From contig DATATB010000062.1 of assembly GCA_036268995.1 (NCBI GenBank), positions 51,909-115,908 of the forward strand: a DNA stretch of 64,000 nucleotides, read 5' to 3'. Below, one piece after another: positions 1 to 7,137 of this stretch (position 1 is the first letter of the stretch; each line of letters begins with the position of its first letter). This DNA comes from DATATB01 sp036268995 (GTDB lineage Bacteria; Planctomycetota; Planctomycetia; Pirellulales; PNKZ01). The notes under the pieces were generated by a model. It was given only the letters and a program-made list of their open reading frames with translations, ran no database searches and was not told the origin of the DNA. The translations under genes and the position numbers were made by a program.

Positions 1-830
1 ACCTCGGAGCCGAAATTCCTCACGAATTGCACAAGCTGGCCGGCACGATCGGCGACTCCGGCGGCACGCCGCTGGCCGTGGCCAACGGCCAGCAGGTCTT
101 GGGCATCGTGCATCTCAAGGACGTCGTCAAGCTGGGCATCAAGGAACGGTTTGCCCGCTTTCGCGCGATGGGCATTCGCACCGTGATGATCACGGGCGAC
201 AACTACCGCACGGCCGCGGCCATTGCGGCCGAGGCCGGCGTCGACGATTTCCTGGCCGAAGCCACGCCCGAGGCCAAGATGCGGCTGATCCGCGAAGAGC
301 AGGCCAAGGGCAAGCTCGTGGCCATGACCGGCGACGGCACGAACGACGCTCCCGCGCTGGCCCAGGCCGACGTCGGCGTGGCCATGAACACCGGCACGCA
401 GGCCGCCAAAGAAGCCGGCAACATGATCGATCTCGACTCGGATCCTACCAAGCTGCTCGAAGTCGTCGAGATCGGCAAGCAACTCCTGATGACGCGCGGC
501 GCCCTGACCACGTTTTCGATCGCCAACGACGTGGCGAAGTATTTTGCGATCCTGCCGGCGCTGTTCAGCGGCGTCTTCCCGGAGATCTCGCCGCTCAACG
601 TGATGGCCCTGGCTTCGCCGCAAAGCGCGATCCTCTCGGCCGTGATCTTCAACGCCATTATCATCGTGCTCTTGATTCCGCTGGCCCTGCGCGGCGTGGC
701 CTATCGCCCGCTGGGCGCGGCGACGCTGCTGCGGCGTTCGCTCTTGAACTACGGCGTGGGCGGCGTCATCGCCCCCTTCGTCGGCATTAAACTCGTTGAC
801 CTGGGGCTCGAAGCCCTGGGCATGGTTTGA
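1..830 (+). CDS. kdpB: Potassium-transporting P-type ATPase subunit B, C-terminal part (5' end outside window)
   Basis: This is the catalytic, ATP-hydrolysing subunit of the inner-membrane KdpFABC potassium pump. Only the last 275 or so codons are present, read in the frame that starts at base 3, so the phosphorylated DKTGT site lies upstream of the window. What remains shows the P-domain hinge motif GDGTNDAPAL, followed by the KdpB-typical stretch NTGTQAAKEAGNMIDLDSDP and the C-terminal membrane helices (about residues 175-275 of the visible part). These residues separate KdpB from other P-type ATPases. It ends 13 bases before kdpC, so the two are co-transcribed. kdpA would be expected upstream, outside the window. 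Confidence 0.96.
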   Translation, partial: LGAEIPHELHKLAGTIGDSGGTPLAVANGQQVLGIVHLKDVVKLGIKERFARFRAMGIRTVMITGDNYRTAAAIAAEAGVDDFLAEATPEAKMRLIREEQAKGKLVAMTGDGTNDAPALAQADVGVAMNTGTQAAKEAGNMIDLDSDPTKLLEVVEIGKQLLMTRGALTTFSIANDVAKYFAILPALFSGVFPEISPLNVMALASPQSAILSAVIFNAIIIVLLIPLALRGVAYRPLGAATLLRRSLLNYGVGGVIAPFVGIKLVDLGLEALGMV

Positions 831-843
831 GGAACCGCTCCCT

Positions 844-1428
844 ATGTTGCGCGAAACTCTGATTGCCGTCCGCCTCACCGCGGTGACGCTCGTGCTGACC
901 GGCCTGCTCTATCCGGCCGTGGTCACGCAACTGGCACAGTTGCTCTTTCCAGCCCAGGCCAACGGCAGCCTGGTTTATGATGAGCAGAACCACGTGGTCG
1001 GTTCCATGCTGATCGGGCAAAGCTTCGCCCGGCCCGATTATTTTCAGCCGCGCCCCTCAGCAGCCGGCAATGGCTACGATCCCACCGCCTCGTCGGGCTC
1101 GAACCTCGGCCCCACTTCACGAAAACTGCACGACCGCATCGTGGCCGATATCGAGCGCCTGCAAAAGGAGAATCCGCGGGCCACCGGCCCGATTCCCGAC
1201 GAGCTGGTGACCGCCTCGGCTTCCGGGCTGGATCCGGAGCTCTCGCCCGAGGCCGCGTTGTGGCAGGTGCCGCGTGTGGCCGAAGCCCGGCAAATCGCGC
1301 CCGAGCGGGTGCGCAAAGTCGTCGAGAACCAGGTGCAGGGGCGAGACCTCGGTTTTTTGGGCGAACCGCGTGTGAACGTGCTGTTGCTGAATCTGGCGCT
1401 CGATCGGCAATTTGGCAAACCGCTTTGA
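844..1428 (+). CDS. kdpC: Potassium-transporting ATPase subunit C
   Basis: KdpC is the small single-span membrane subunit that stabilises the KdpFABC pump. The 194-residue protein has one N-terminal hydrophobic helix (about residues 8-32), then a hydrophilic domain with the family motifs GSxLIGQ (GSMLIGQSF) and ARPDYFQPRPSAAG, and the late segment ASGLDPELSPEAA. Length and motif order match normal KdpC. The reading frame is open 16 codons further upstream, but the ATG at 844 is preferred: it places the membrane helix at the usual position and a GAGGA-type ribosome site lies just upstream. It follows kdpB by 13 bases. Confidence 0.96.
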   Translation: MLRETLIAVRLTAVTLVLTGLLYPAVVTQLAQLLFPAQANGSLVYDEQNHVVGSMLIGQSFARPDYFQPRPSAAGNGYDPTASSGSNLGPTSRKLHDRIVADIERLQKENPRATGPIPDELVTASASGLDPELSPEAALWQVPRVAEARQIAPERVRKVVENQVQGRDLGFLGEPRVNVLLLNLALDRQFGKPL

Positions 1429-1602
1429 GCCGCAGACACATTCGCCCAGACAATCGTTATGGTTCCAATCGCCTCGCCCATGCCGCAGCACTGCGCAGGT
1501 CGGCGGCGCCCGCGAGATGCCCACCGTAGGCATCCCGCTCCGCCGGGATGCGGACCCACCGCAATCGCTCATCAGCTCCAGGCCGAATGGCTCCGGTCGT
1601 TT

Positions 1603-1631
1603 CGTCTCGACGGAGCGAGACGGCTACGGTG
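1603..1631. repeat. Dispersed 29-base hairpin repeat, copy 1
   Basis: A 7-base-pair stem (CGTCTCG at 1603-1609, CGAGACG at 1616-1622) encloses a 6-base loop and is followed by GCTACGGTG. A second copy lies at 23984-24012 with 5 differences over 29 bases by my count. Both copies are intergenic. There is no T-run after the stem, so a simple intrinsic terminator is unlikely. Confidence 0.6.
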
Positions 1632-1702
1632 CAGGAGATCCTGGCAGTGCCAGCGCTGGCAGGCGATAATCGCTACCAGGCCGCTTCCCAGATTGTCTCT
1701 GG

Positions 1703-1730
1703 CCACGGACCACGGACCACGGACAACGGA
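1703..1730 (+). repeat. Four tandem heptamers just before the kdpD-like start
   Basis: Three exact copies of CCACGGA (1703-1709, 1710-1716, 1717-1723) are followed by one variant, CAACGGA (1724-1730). The array ends 11 bases before the ATG at 1742, which puts it where a ribosome-binding site would be expected. No good Shine-Dalgarno sequence is visible for this gene. Confidence 0.7.
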
Positions 1731-1741
1731 CTAAACCCGTT

Positions 1742-2884
1742 ATGGAAACAGCGCGGGCGCAGGACTTCCTGGAGCTGATGGAGCGCGCCAAGCGCGGGCG
1801 CCTCAAGCTATATCTGGGCTTCGCCGCCGGCGTGGGCAAAACCTATCGCATGCTCGAAGAGGCCCACGCGCTGAAAAAGCGGGGCATCGACGTGGTGATC
1901 GGCTTTATCGAAACCCACGGCCGCCCCGAGACCGCGGCCCTCACTGCCGGCCTTGAACACGTGCCGACGCGCAAGATCGAGTATCGCGGCCTGACGATTG
2001 AAGAAATGGACGTCGATGCCGTGATCGCCCGAACGCCGCAGGTGGCGCTCGTCGACGAAATCGCCCACACCAATCCGCCCGGCTGCCGCAACGGCAAACG
2101 CTACCAGGACGTCTACCAGATTCTCGACGCCGGCATCAACGTCATCTGCGCTTTCAACGTGCAGCATCTCGAAAGCCTGAAGGACGTGGTCCAGCGGGTC
2201 ACGGGCGTGGTCATTCGCGAAACCGTGCCCGACACCTTTGTCAAACAGGCCGACCAGGTCATCAACATCGACCTGGCCATCGAAGACCTGGTCGATCGGC
2301 TGCGGTCTGGCAAAATCTATAACGAAGAAAAGGTGACGTGGGCGCTCGAACATTTCTTTCGGGACAACAACCTGCTGACGCTGCGCGAGCTGGCCCTGCG
2401 CGAGGTGGCCGAAAGCGTCGACCGCGTGGCCGTCGCCTCGCAGCAAATGGCCGACAAGCCGCGGCGCCGGGCCAATAGCCGCGTGATGGTGTGCATGGCG
2501 TCGTCGTCGCCCAACGCCGGCGGGCTGCTGCGCCGCGGCTCGCGCTTGGCCGGCCGGCTGAACACCGATTGGTTTGCCGTCTATGTCGAGACCCCCAACG
2601 AAGCGCCGCACTTGATCGACTCCGAGGCCCAGCGGCGGTTGATCGCCAACATCGAAAAGGCCCGCGAGCTGGGGGCCGAGGTCGTGCGGCTGCACGGCAA
2701 GAACCCGGTACACACGCTGATCGACTTTGCCCGCTCGCACGACGTGGGCTACGTGATGATCGGGCGTTCGCGCTCGCACGGCCTGCGATATTGGACGCGC
2801 CGTTCCGTGATGTACGAGTTTGTCGCGGAGGCCGAAGGCCTGGATCTGCACATCGTGTCGTTCGAAGAGGAGGCCGAAGAATGA
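1742..2884 (+). CDS. kdpD: Truncated KdpD: KdpD N-terminal ATP-binding domain plus Usp domain
   Basis: The 380-residue protein matches the cytoplasmic N-terminal half of the potassium sensor KdpD and stops there. Residues 20-230 are the KdpD signature domain: P-loop GFAAGVGKT (26-34, Lys33), the Walker-B-like segment ALVDEIAHTNPPG and the conserved FNVQHLESL. Residues about 250-375 form a universal-stress-type (Usp) nucleotide-binding domain. The four membrane helices, GAF-like part and kinase core of full-length KdpD (about 900 residues in E. coli) are absent, with no kinase sequence downstream in this frame. A separate histidine kinase gene begins 58 bases further on, so the sensor appears split over two proteins. 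How the two halves communicate is not shown by the sequence. Confidence 0.9.
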   Translation: METARAQDFLELMERAKRGRLKLYLGFAAGVGKTYRMLEEAHALKKRGIDVVIGFIETHGRPETAALTAGLEHVPTRKIEYRGLTIEEMDVDAVIARTPQVALVDEIAHTNPPGCRNGKRYQDVYQILDAGINVICAFNVQHLESLKDVVQRVTGVVIRETVPDTFVKQADQVINIDLAIEDLVDRLRSGKIYNEEKVTWALEHFFRDNNLLTLRELALREVAESVDRVAVASQQMADKPRRRANSRVMVCMASSSPNAGGLLRRGSRLAGRLNTDWFAVYVETPNEAPHLIDSEAQRRLIANIEKARELGAEVVRLHGKNPVHTLIDFARSHDVGYVMIGRSRSHGLRYWTRRSVMYEFVAEAEGLDLHIVSFEEEAEE

Positions 2885-2942
2885 CCGCGCCCGCGAATGA
2901 AAACGCCGCGCCGCCCAGTTCCTCCGTTTGGACTCCACGCCC

Positions 2943-4799
2943 ATGAACCTGCGGGGCAAGCTGCTGCTGGCGCAGATTCCGGTCGGCCTGGCGCTGGTGC
3001 TGGTCGGACTGGTGGCCGTCGCCTCGGTGTCGATGCTGGGCGCCAGCTCGCAGAATATTCTCAGCGAGAATTACCGCAGCGTGCTGGCGGCGCAGCGGAT
3101 GAAAGAATCGCTGGAGCGCGTGGACAGCGCCGCCCTGTTCTTTGCCAGCGATCGCAGGCAGCTCGCCCTGGAGCAGGCCACGCTGCATCGCAAGCGTTTC
3201 GAAGCGGAATTGGAGGTCGAAGAGGGCAATATCACCGAACCTGGCGAACGGGACGCGGCGCGGCGTGTTCGCACGTTGTGGGACGACTATCGAAAGAAGC
3301 TCGATCGATTTTTCGCGCAGACGCAATCGGCGGCATTGGTCGATACCTATTTTCGCGAGCTGCAACCGGAGTTTGTGAAAATCAAGGACGCGGCCGACCA
3401 GGTGCTGGTGCTGAATCAGGATGCGATGGTTCACAAAAGCGACCTGGCCGAAAAGCTCGCCCGCCGCGCGGCCGCCACGATGGCCCTCACGGCGCTCGCC
3501 GCGATTGCCTTCGGCATCTTGTTCAGCGCGGGCATGACGAATCGCCTGGTGCGCCCGCTATCGGTGTTAAGCCAGGCCGTGGGCCGGCTGGAGGAAGGCG
3601 ATTTTCGCGTCCACGCGCGGATCAAGGGCGACGACGAAATCGCGCGTCTCGCCCAGCGCTTCAACAACATGGCCGAGCATCTGGACGAATACCGCAACAG
3701 CTCGCTGGGTGAGCTGCTGCTGGCCCAGCAATCGGCGCAGGCCGCGATCGAAAGCTTTCCCGACCCCACGATCATCTACACGCTCGAAGGGAGCGTGTTG
3801 AACATGAATCGGCCGGCCGAAGAACTGCTGGCCAAAGCCGCCGAAATTGGCTCCGCGGACCCGGGCGGACTGGTCGATGCCCGGCTTAAATCGGTGCTCG
3901 ATTCCGTGCGCAATCACGTGCTGCAAGGCAAAGGGCCGTACGTGCCGCGCGGGCTCGAAGAGGCCCTGCGCGTGGCGCTGGCCGACGAAGCCCGATTTTA
4001 TCTCCCTCGCGCCACGCCCATCTACGACCAAGGCGGGGCCATCAACGGCGCCACCGTCATCCTGCAGGACGTGACGCGGCTGCGCCGCTTCGACGAGCTC
4101 AAGAATGACCTCGTGGCGACCGTGGCCCACGAGTTCCGCACGCCGCTGACCTCGCTACGGATGGCCATCTATCTGTGTACCGAAGGCACGGCCGGACCTT
4201 TGACTGCCAAGCAGGGCGACTTGCTGTTTGCCGCGCGCGAAGATTGCGAACGCCTGCAAAACGTGGTCGACGAACTGCTGAACCTCGCCCGCATTCAGTC
4301 GGGCCACATCGAGATCCACGCGCGCCCCATTGCGGCCTCATCGCTGATCGAGACGGCCTTGAGCGCTCATCGCGGCCAGGCCGAGCAGAAGCAGTTGCGC
4401 ATCAAGGGCGAGCCGCTGCCCATCGCCGACGAAGCCGTGGCCGATCCCGAGCGGATCGAGTTGGTGTTCTCCAATCTCATCGGCAACGCCATCCGCTACA
4501 CGCCCGAGGGCGGGCTGATCCAGCTCCGCGCCCGGCGGGTCGACGGCCAGGTGCGGTTCGACGTCGTCGATTCCGGCCAAGGCATTCCCCAGGAATACCA
4601 GCACGCGATCTTCGAAAAGTTTTTCCGCGTGCCCGGCTCGCAGCCCGGCGGGGCCGGCTTGGGACTCTTTATCGCCAAAGAAATCGTCGAAGCCCACGGC
4701 GGCAAAATGGGCCTCCAGTCTCAGCCCGGCCAAGGCTGCGACGTCTGGTTCACCCTCCCGCTAGCTAGCCAAAACGGCGCCGGCGGGCGGGCGGGATAA
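2943..4799 (+). CDS. Membrane sensor histidine kinase (HAMP-PAS-HisKA-HATPase), likely partner of split KdpD
   Basis: A 618-residue sensor kinase of the inner membrane. Visible order: membrane helix 1 (about 8-32), periplasmic sensor helix bundle (about 33-175), membrane helix 2 (about 180-198), HAMP linker, a PAS-like region (about 265-375), the H-box AHEFRTPLTSL with phospho-acceptor His396, and an ATPase domain with N-box NLIGNAIRYTPEGG, DSGQGIP, FEKFFR and GAGLGLFIAK. All core catalytic motifs are intact. An in-frame TTG at 2928 is an alternative start. Position after kdpC and the kdpD-like gene suggests it senses the potassium or turgor signal. The nearest response regulator is the convergent sigma-54 type gene at 5711-7093, so they are probably, but not certainly, a pair. 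Confidence 0.9.
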   Translation: MNLRGKLLLAQIPVGLALVLVGLVAVASVSMLGASSQNILSENYRSVLAAQRMKESLERVDSAALFFASDRRQLALEQATLHRKRFEAELEVEEGNITEPGERDAARRVRTLWDDYRKKLDRFFAQTQSAALVDTYFRELQPEFVKIKDAADQVLVLNQDAMVHKSDLAEKLARRAAATMALTALAAIAFGILFSAGMTNRLVRPLSVLSQAVGRLEEGDFRVHARIKGDDEIARLAQRFNNMAEHLDEYRNSSLGELLLAQQSAQAAIESFPDPTIIYTLEGSVLNMNRPAEELLAKAAEIGSADPGGLVDARLKSVLDSVRNHVLQGKGPYVPRGLEEALRVALADEARFYLPRATPIYDQGGAINGATVILQDVTRLRRFDELKNDLVATVAHEFRTPLTSLRMAIYLCTEGTAGPLTAKQGDLLFAAREDCERLQNVVDELLNLARIQSGHIEIHARPIAASSLIETALSAHRGQAEQKQLRIKGEPLPIADEAVADPERIELVFSNLIGNAIRYTPEGGLIQLRARRVDGQVRFDVVDSGQGIPQEYQHAIFEKFFRVPGSQPGGAGLGLFIAKEIVEAHGGKMGLQSQPGQGCDVWFTLPLASQNGAGGRAG

Positions 4800-4810
4800 T
4801 CGCCCAGTCA

Positions 4811-4905
4811 TTACTCCTGCGTCCCAAACTGCTTCCGCTTGCGTCAGAGCGTGGAATTGTCGATGCCGGAACCTCGGGCGGCATTCTCGCTTCGATCAGA
4901 ATCGT
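4811..4905 (-). pseudogene. Decayed duplicate of the 3' end of the sigma-54 response regulator gene
   Basis: Read on the minus strand, this stretch encodes ENAARGSGIDNSTL, then a TGA stop (4846-4844), then RKRKQFGTQE and a TAA stop (4813-4811). The intact regulator at 5711 ends EEAARILGIDTSTL-W-RKRKQFGTQE. The two match except that the Trp codon TGG has become TGA. Over 57 aligned bases (4811-4867 against 5711-5767) I count 46 identities. Weaker similarity continues to about 4905 with a deletion. This is the HTH tail of a paralogous or duplicated regulator, now broken. It lies in the same orientation as the intact gene and 10 bases after the kinase stop. Confidence 0.8.
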
Positions 4906-5062
4906 GCTGCTGCTCGCGTTCCGTCTTCAAGCATTCAGGACAGAACTCATGCACAGCATCACCCAAGCCCAGATTAGGCCAATAGCCATCGGGCGCCTCA
5001 GGCAGCGTCGGATCGAACCTGTGGAAGAGCCGGCCACATTTTTGGCAGTCAGCAAACGGCAT
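4844..5062 (-). CDS. Small zinc-ribbon-like protein whose tail is regulator remnant
   Basis: A 72-residue open frame. Its first 50 residues contain two Cys pairs, DCQKCGRLF near the start and FCPECL near residue 42, the spacing of a small treble-clef or zinc-ribbon fold. Residues about 52-72 are not part of that fold: they derive from the decayed regulator HTH (see the pseudogene at 4811-4905), and the frame ends at its internal TGA. On the minus strand a -10-like TACAAT (5074-5069) sits 6 bases from the ATG, with no Shine-Dalgarno site, so the message could be leaderless. The function is unknown and expression is unproven. Confidence 0.5.
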   Translation of the reverse strand: MPFADCQKCGRLFHRFDPTLPEAPDGYWPNLGLGDAVHEFCPECLKTEREQQHDSDRSENAARGSGIDNSTL

Positions 5063-5068
5063 GTCGGC

Positions 5069-5074
5069 ATTGTA
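5069..5074 (-). promoter_or_regulatory. -10-like hexamer next to the zinc-ribbon start (possible leaderless promoter)
   Basis: TACAAT reads on the minus strand and ends 6 bases before the ATG at 5062. No convincing -35 box is visible. The spacing would place the transcript start at or next to the start codon. Confidence 0.3.
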
Positions 5075-5080
5075 CCCTGT

Positions 5081-5108
5081 TTGCTGGCCGGCCGCTTGGC
5101 GCTAGAAT
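5081..5108 (+). promoter_or_regulatory. Candidate sigma-70-type promoter for the secreted protein at 5152
   Basis: TTGCTG (5081-5086), 16 bases, then TAGAAT (5103-5108). The expected transcript start, near 5115, leaves a leader of about 37 bases containing a strong GAGGAGGT ribosome site. The -10 overlaps the upstream in-frame ATG at 5107, which argues against translation starting there. Confidence 0.4.
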
Positions 5109-5151
5109 GAAGCAACACGGACCATCTACTAAACCCCGTAGAGGAGGTCTC

Positions 5152-5676
5152 ATGTCTACGTTCATTCGGACAGCAGGTGTTGCAATGGCCGCCGCGGTCG
5201 CGATGGTCATGCTTTTTGATCGCTCGGGCACGGCGCCGACTTGTTCGGCTCAAGGCAAAGCCGCGCCGATGATGATTGGTGTCAATGAGATTGGCACGAA
5301 AGTGATTCTCGTCGGCCGGCTCAAGAGCCCGCTGGCCACGCTGATGACGGTAACCGGAAAATGGAGTATTCCACAGGGGTCGGTCAGGGACAGTTCCCCG
5401 CGGTTCACGGTCAGCCATGTCGACGGCGTGAAGCTGGATAAGCCAGTCGAATTTAACATTGCGCAAGTCGACGTAACGTTCGAGAATCGGCAGCCTCGGC
5501 AGTCGGCGATTCCTAAGTTTGAGGACTGGCAATCGCTCGACGGGGTGTCATGGACACTCCAGGCATACGAAACAGGACGGTTCCGATTGACACCGCAGCT
5601 AAAGACAGGGTACTACCAGAGCCCTTACTGGTACGAAACTTTTACGACGGAACTTGTGGGCGTCCTTCCCGAATGA
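5152..5676 (+). CDS. Secreted protein of unknown function, 174 residues
   Basis: I do not recognise a family. The ATG at 5152 follows a strong ribosome site (GAGGAGGT, 5141-5148), so it is preferred over the in-frame ATG at 5107. The first 32 residues form a signal peptide or membrane anchor (hydrophobic core about 8-24). The rest looks like a compact all-beta domain with many aromatic residues near the end (YYQSPYWYETF). It lies between the regulator-tail remnant and the intact regulator, so it and the zinc-ribbon gene may have arrived together, splitting an older kinase-regulator convergent pair. It ends 34 bases before the regulator stop on the other strand. Confidence 0.75.
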   Translation: MSTFIRTAGVAMAAAVAMVMLFDRSGTAPTCSAQGKAAPMMIGVNEIGTKVILVGRLKSPLATLMTVTGKWSIPQGSVRDSSPRFTVSHVDGVKLDKPVEFNIAQVDVTFENRQPRQSAIPKFEDWQSLDGVSWTLQAYETGRFRLTPQLKTGYYQSPYWYETFTTELVGVLPE

Positions 5677-5710
5677 ACGCAGCACCCGAGTGCGCGGATG
5701 ATTCCACGCG

Positions 5711-7093
5711 CTATTCCTGCGTGCCGAATTGTTTTCGCTTGCGCCAGAGGGTCGAAGTGTCGATGCCGAGGATGCGGGCGGCTTCTTCGTTGCTGGGGCT
5801 GTGGGCCAGCACGCGCAGAATGTGCTCGCGTTCGATCTCGGCCAGCGTGCAATCGGCGCCCAAGCGCGGCCCGGCGCCGGTTTGCGGCAGCATCCTTTCG
5901 GGAAAGGCTTGCGGCTCGATCCGCCGCGCGGGCCAGAGGATCACGGCCCGCTCCATCGTGTTGCGCAGCTCGCGGACATTGCCGGGCCAGGAATAGTTCA
6001 GCAACGTTTCTTCCGCCGCGGCCGAGAGCTCGGGCAATTGCCGGGCGGCGGCTCGGGCGAAGAAGGCCAGAAAATTGTTCGCCAATCGCAAAATGTCTTC
6101 GCGCCGCTCGCGCAGGGCGGGCACGGCGATCTCGACAATATCGAGCCGATACAACAGATCTTCGCGAAAGCGGCCGGCCTTGATGTCTTCTTCCAGGTTG
6201 CGATTCGTGGCCGACACGATTCGCACGTCGGCCTGCCGCGTGCGGTTTTCGCCGATCCGCTCGAACCGCTTCTCCTGCAAAAACCGCAGGAGCTTGGCCT
6301 GGAGGTTGGGCGTGATCTCGGCCACTTCGTCCAGGAACAGCGTCCCGCGCTCGGCCGCTTCGACGCGTCCAGCCTGGTCGCGCACCGCGCCGGTAAAGGC
6401 TCCCTTGACATGGCCGAACAGCTCGCTGGCCAGCAGCTCTTCGGACAAGGTGGGGCAGTTCACGGTGACGAATGGGCCGGCATGGCGGCCGCTGAGCGTG
6501 TGCAGCAGCCGCGCGAGCACGCCCTTGCCCGTGCCGTTTTCGCCGCGAAACAGCACCGCGACTTCCGAGCCAGCGGCCCGGGCGATCACGTCGAGCGCGG
6601 TTCGCAGCTTGGCGTTCTTGGTGTCCAGATCGATCTCCGGCACCGCGTCTTGCAGTTCCTGGCTCAGCTCGGCCAGCTTGCGCAGTTGGGTCCGCCGCTC
6701 GGCTTCTTTGGCCACGACCTGCCGCACTTGCTCCGGTGCGAAGGGCTTGGGCAGAAAGTCGACGGCCCCGCGCTTGACCGCTTCGACCGCCGTGTCCAGC
6801 GTGCCGTAGGCCGTGATCATGATTACGGCCAGGTTCGGGCTGGCGGCCAGCAACTTCGACAGCAGATCCAGGCCGCTCGTTTCGCCCAGCCGCAGATCGA
6901 GAAACGCCAGATCGAAGTGCTGCTGGGCGACGGCGGCGAGGGCCAATTCTGCCGAGCCCACGGCCGTGACTTCGCAGCCGATGGCTTCGAGGCACACCGA
7001 GAGCGTGGCCCGAATGTTCTTTTCATCGTCGATCACGACGACGCGCAGCGGCCGCGTGGTTTGGACCGTTTCGGCAGTCACGTCAGTTGCCAT
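5711..7093 (-). CDS. NtrC-family sigma-54-dependent response regulator
   Basis: A 460-residue transcription activator. Residues 16-130 are a receiver domain with acidic pair Asp22-Asp23, phospho-acceptor Asp66 in FLDLRLGE and the LPKPF lysine. The central AAA+ domain has Walker A GENGTGKG, the sigma-54 contact loop GAFTGA, Walker B TLFLDEVAEI and the arginine-rich FREDLLYRL segment. The C-terminal Fis-type helix-turn-helix ends GIDTSTLWRKRKQFGTQE. The ATG at 7093 is chosen because the receiver begins normally there; the open frame 103 codons upstream has no domain. Standard Kdp regulators (KdpE) are OmpR-type, so this partner would be unusual. It is convergent with the kinase gene and follows the oxidoreductase gene by 44 bases on the same strand. 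Confidence 0.93.
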   Translation of the reverse strand: MATDVTAETVQTTRPLRVVVIDDEKNIRATLSVCLEAIGCEVTAVGSAELALAAVAQQHFDLAFLDLRLGETSGLDLLSKLLAASPNLAVIMITAYGTLDTAVEAVKRGAVDFLPKPFAPEQVRQVVAKEAERRTQLRKLAELSQELQDAVPEIDLDTKNAKLRTALDVIARAAGSEVAVLFRGENGTGKGVLARLLHTLSGRHAGPFVTVNCPTLSEELLASELFGHVKGAFTGAVRDQAGRVEAAERGTLFLDEVAEITPNLQAKLLRFLQEKRFERIGENRTRQADVRIVSATNRNLEEDIKAGRFREDLLYRLDIVEIAVPALRERREDILRLANNFLAFFARAAARQLPELSAAAEETLLNYSWPGNVRELRNTMERAVILWPARRIEPQAFPERMLPQTGAGPRLGADCTLAEIEREHILRVLAHSPSNEEAARILGIDTSTLWRKRKQFGTQE

Positions 7094-7137
7094 GTTCAGC
7101 TTTCGATTGCCAGGTCGGCAAACCGCTTCGGCCGGTG

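Larger units (their letters stand above)
1429..1741. other. 313-base gap between kdpC and the kdpD-like gene, rich in hairpins
   Basis: No credible gene is seen here; the open frames lack any recognisable protein pattern. The stretch holds an 8-base-pair hairpin at 1530-1551 (arms GCATCCCG and CGGGATGC, 6-base loop), a 29-base hairpin repeat at 1603-1631 that recurs at 23984, and four tandem heptamers at 1703-1730. In standard kdp loci kdpD follows kdpC closely, so this gap is unusually large and looks like a landing place for dispersed repeats. Confidence 0.6.

Noticed and set aside
1429..1741. Small coding genes in the kdpC-kdpD gap
   Set aside because: Open frames there are interrupted by hairpin repeats and give Arg-rich translations with no ribosome site.
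5107..5151. ATG at 5107 as start of the secreted 174-residue protein
   Set aside because: That ATG overlaps the -10 element TAGAAT, and a strong ribosome site lies 7 bases before 5152.
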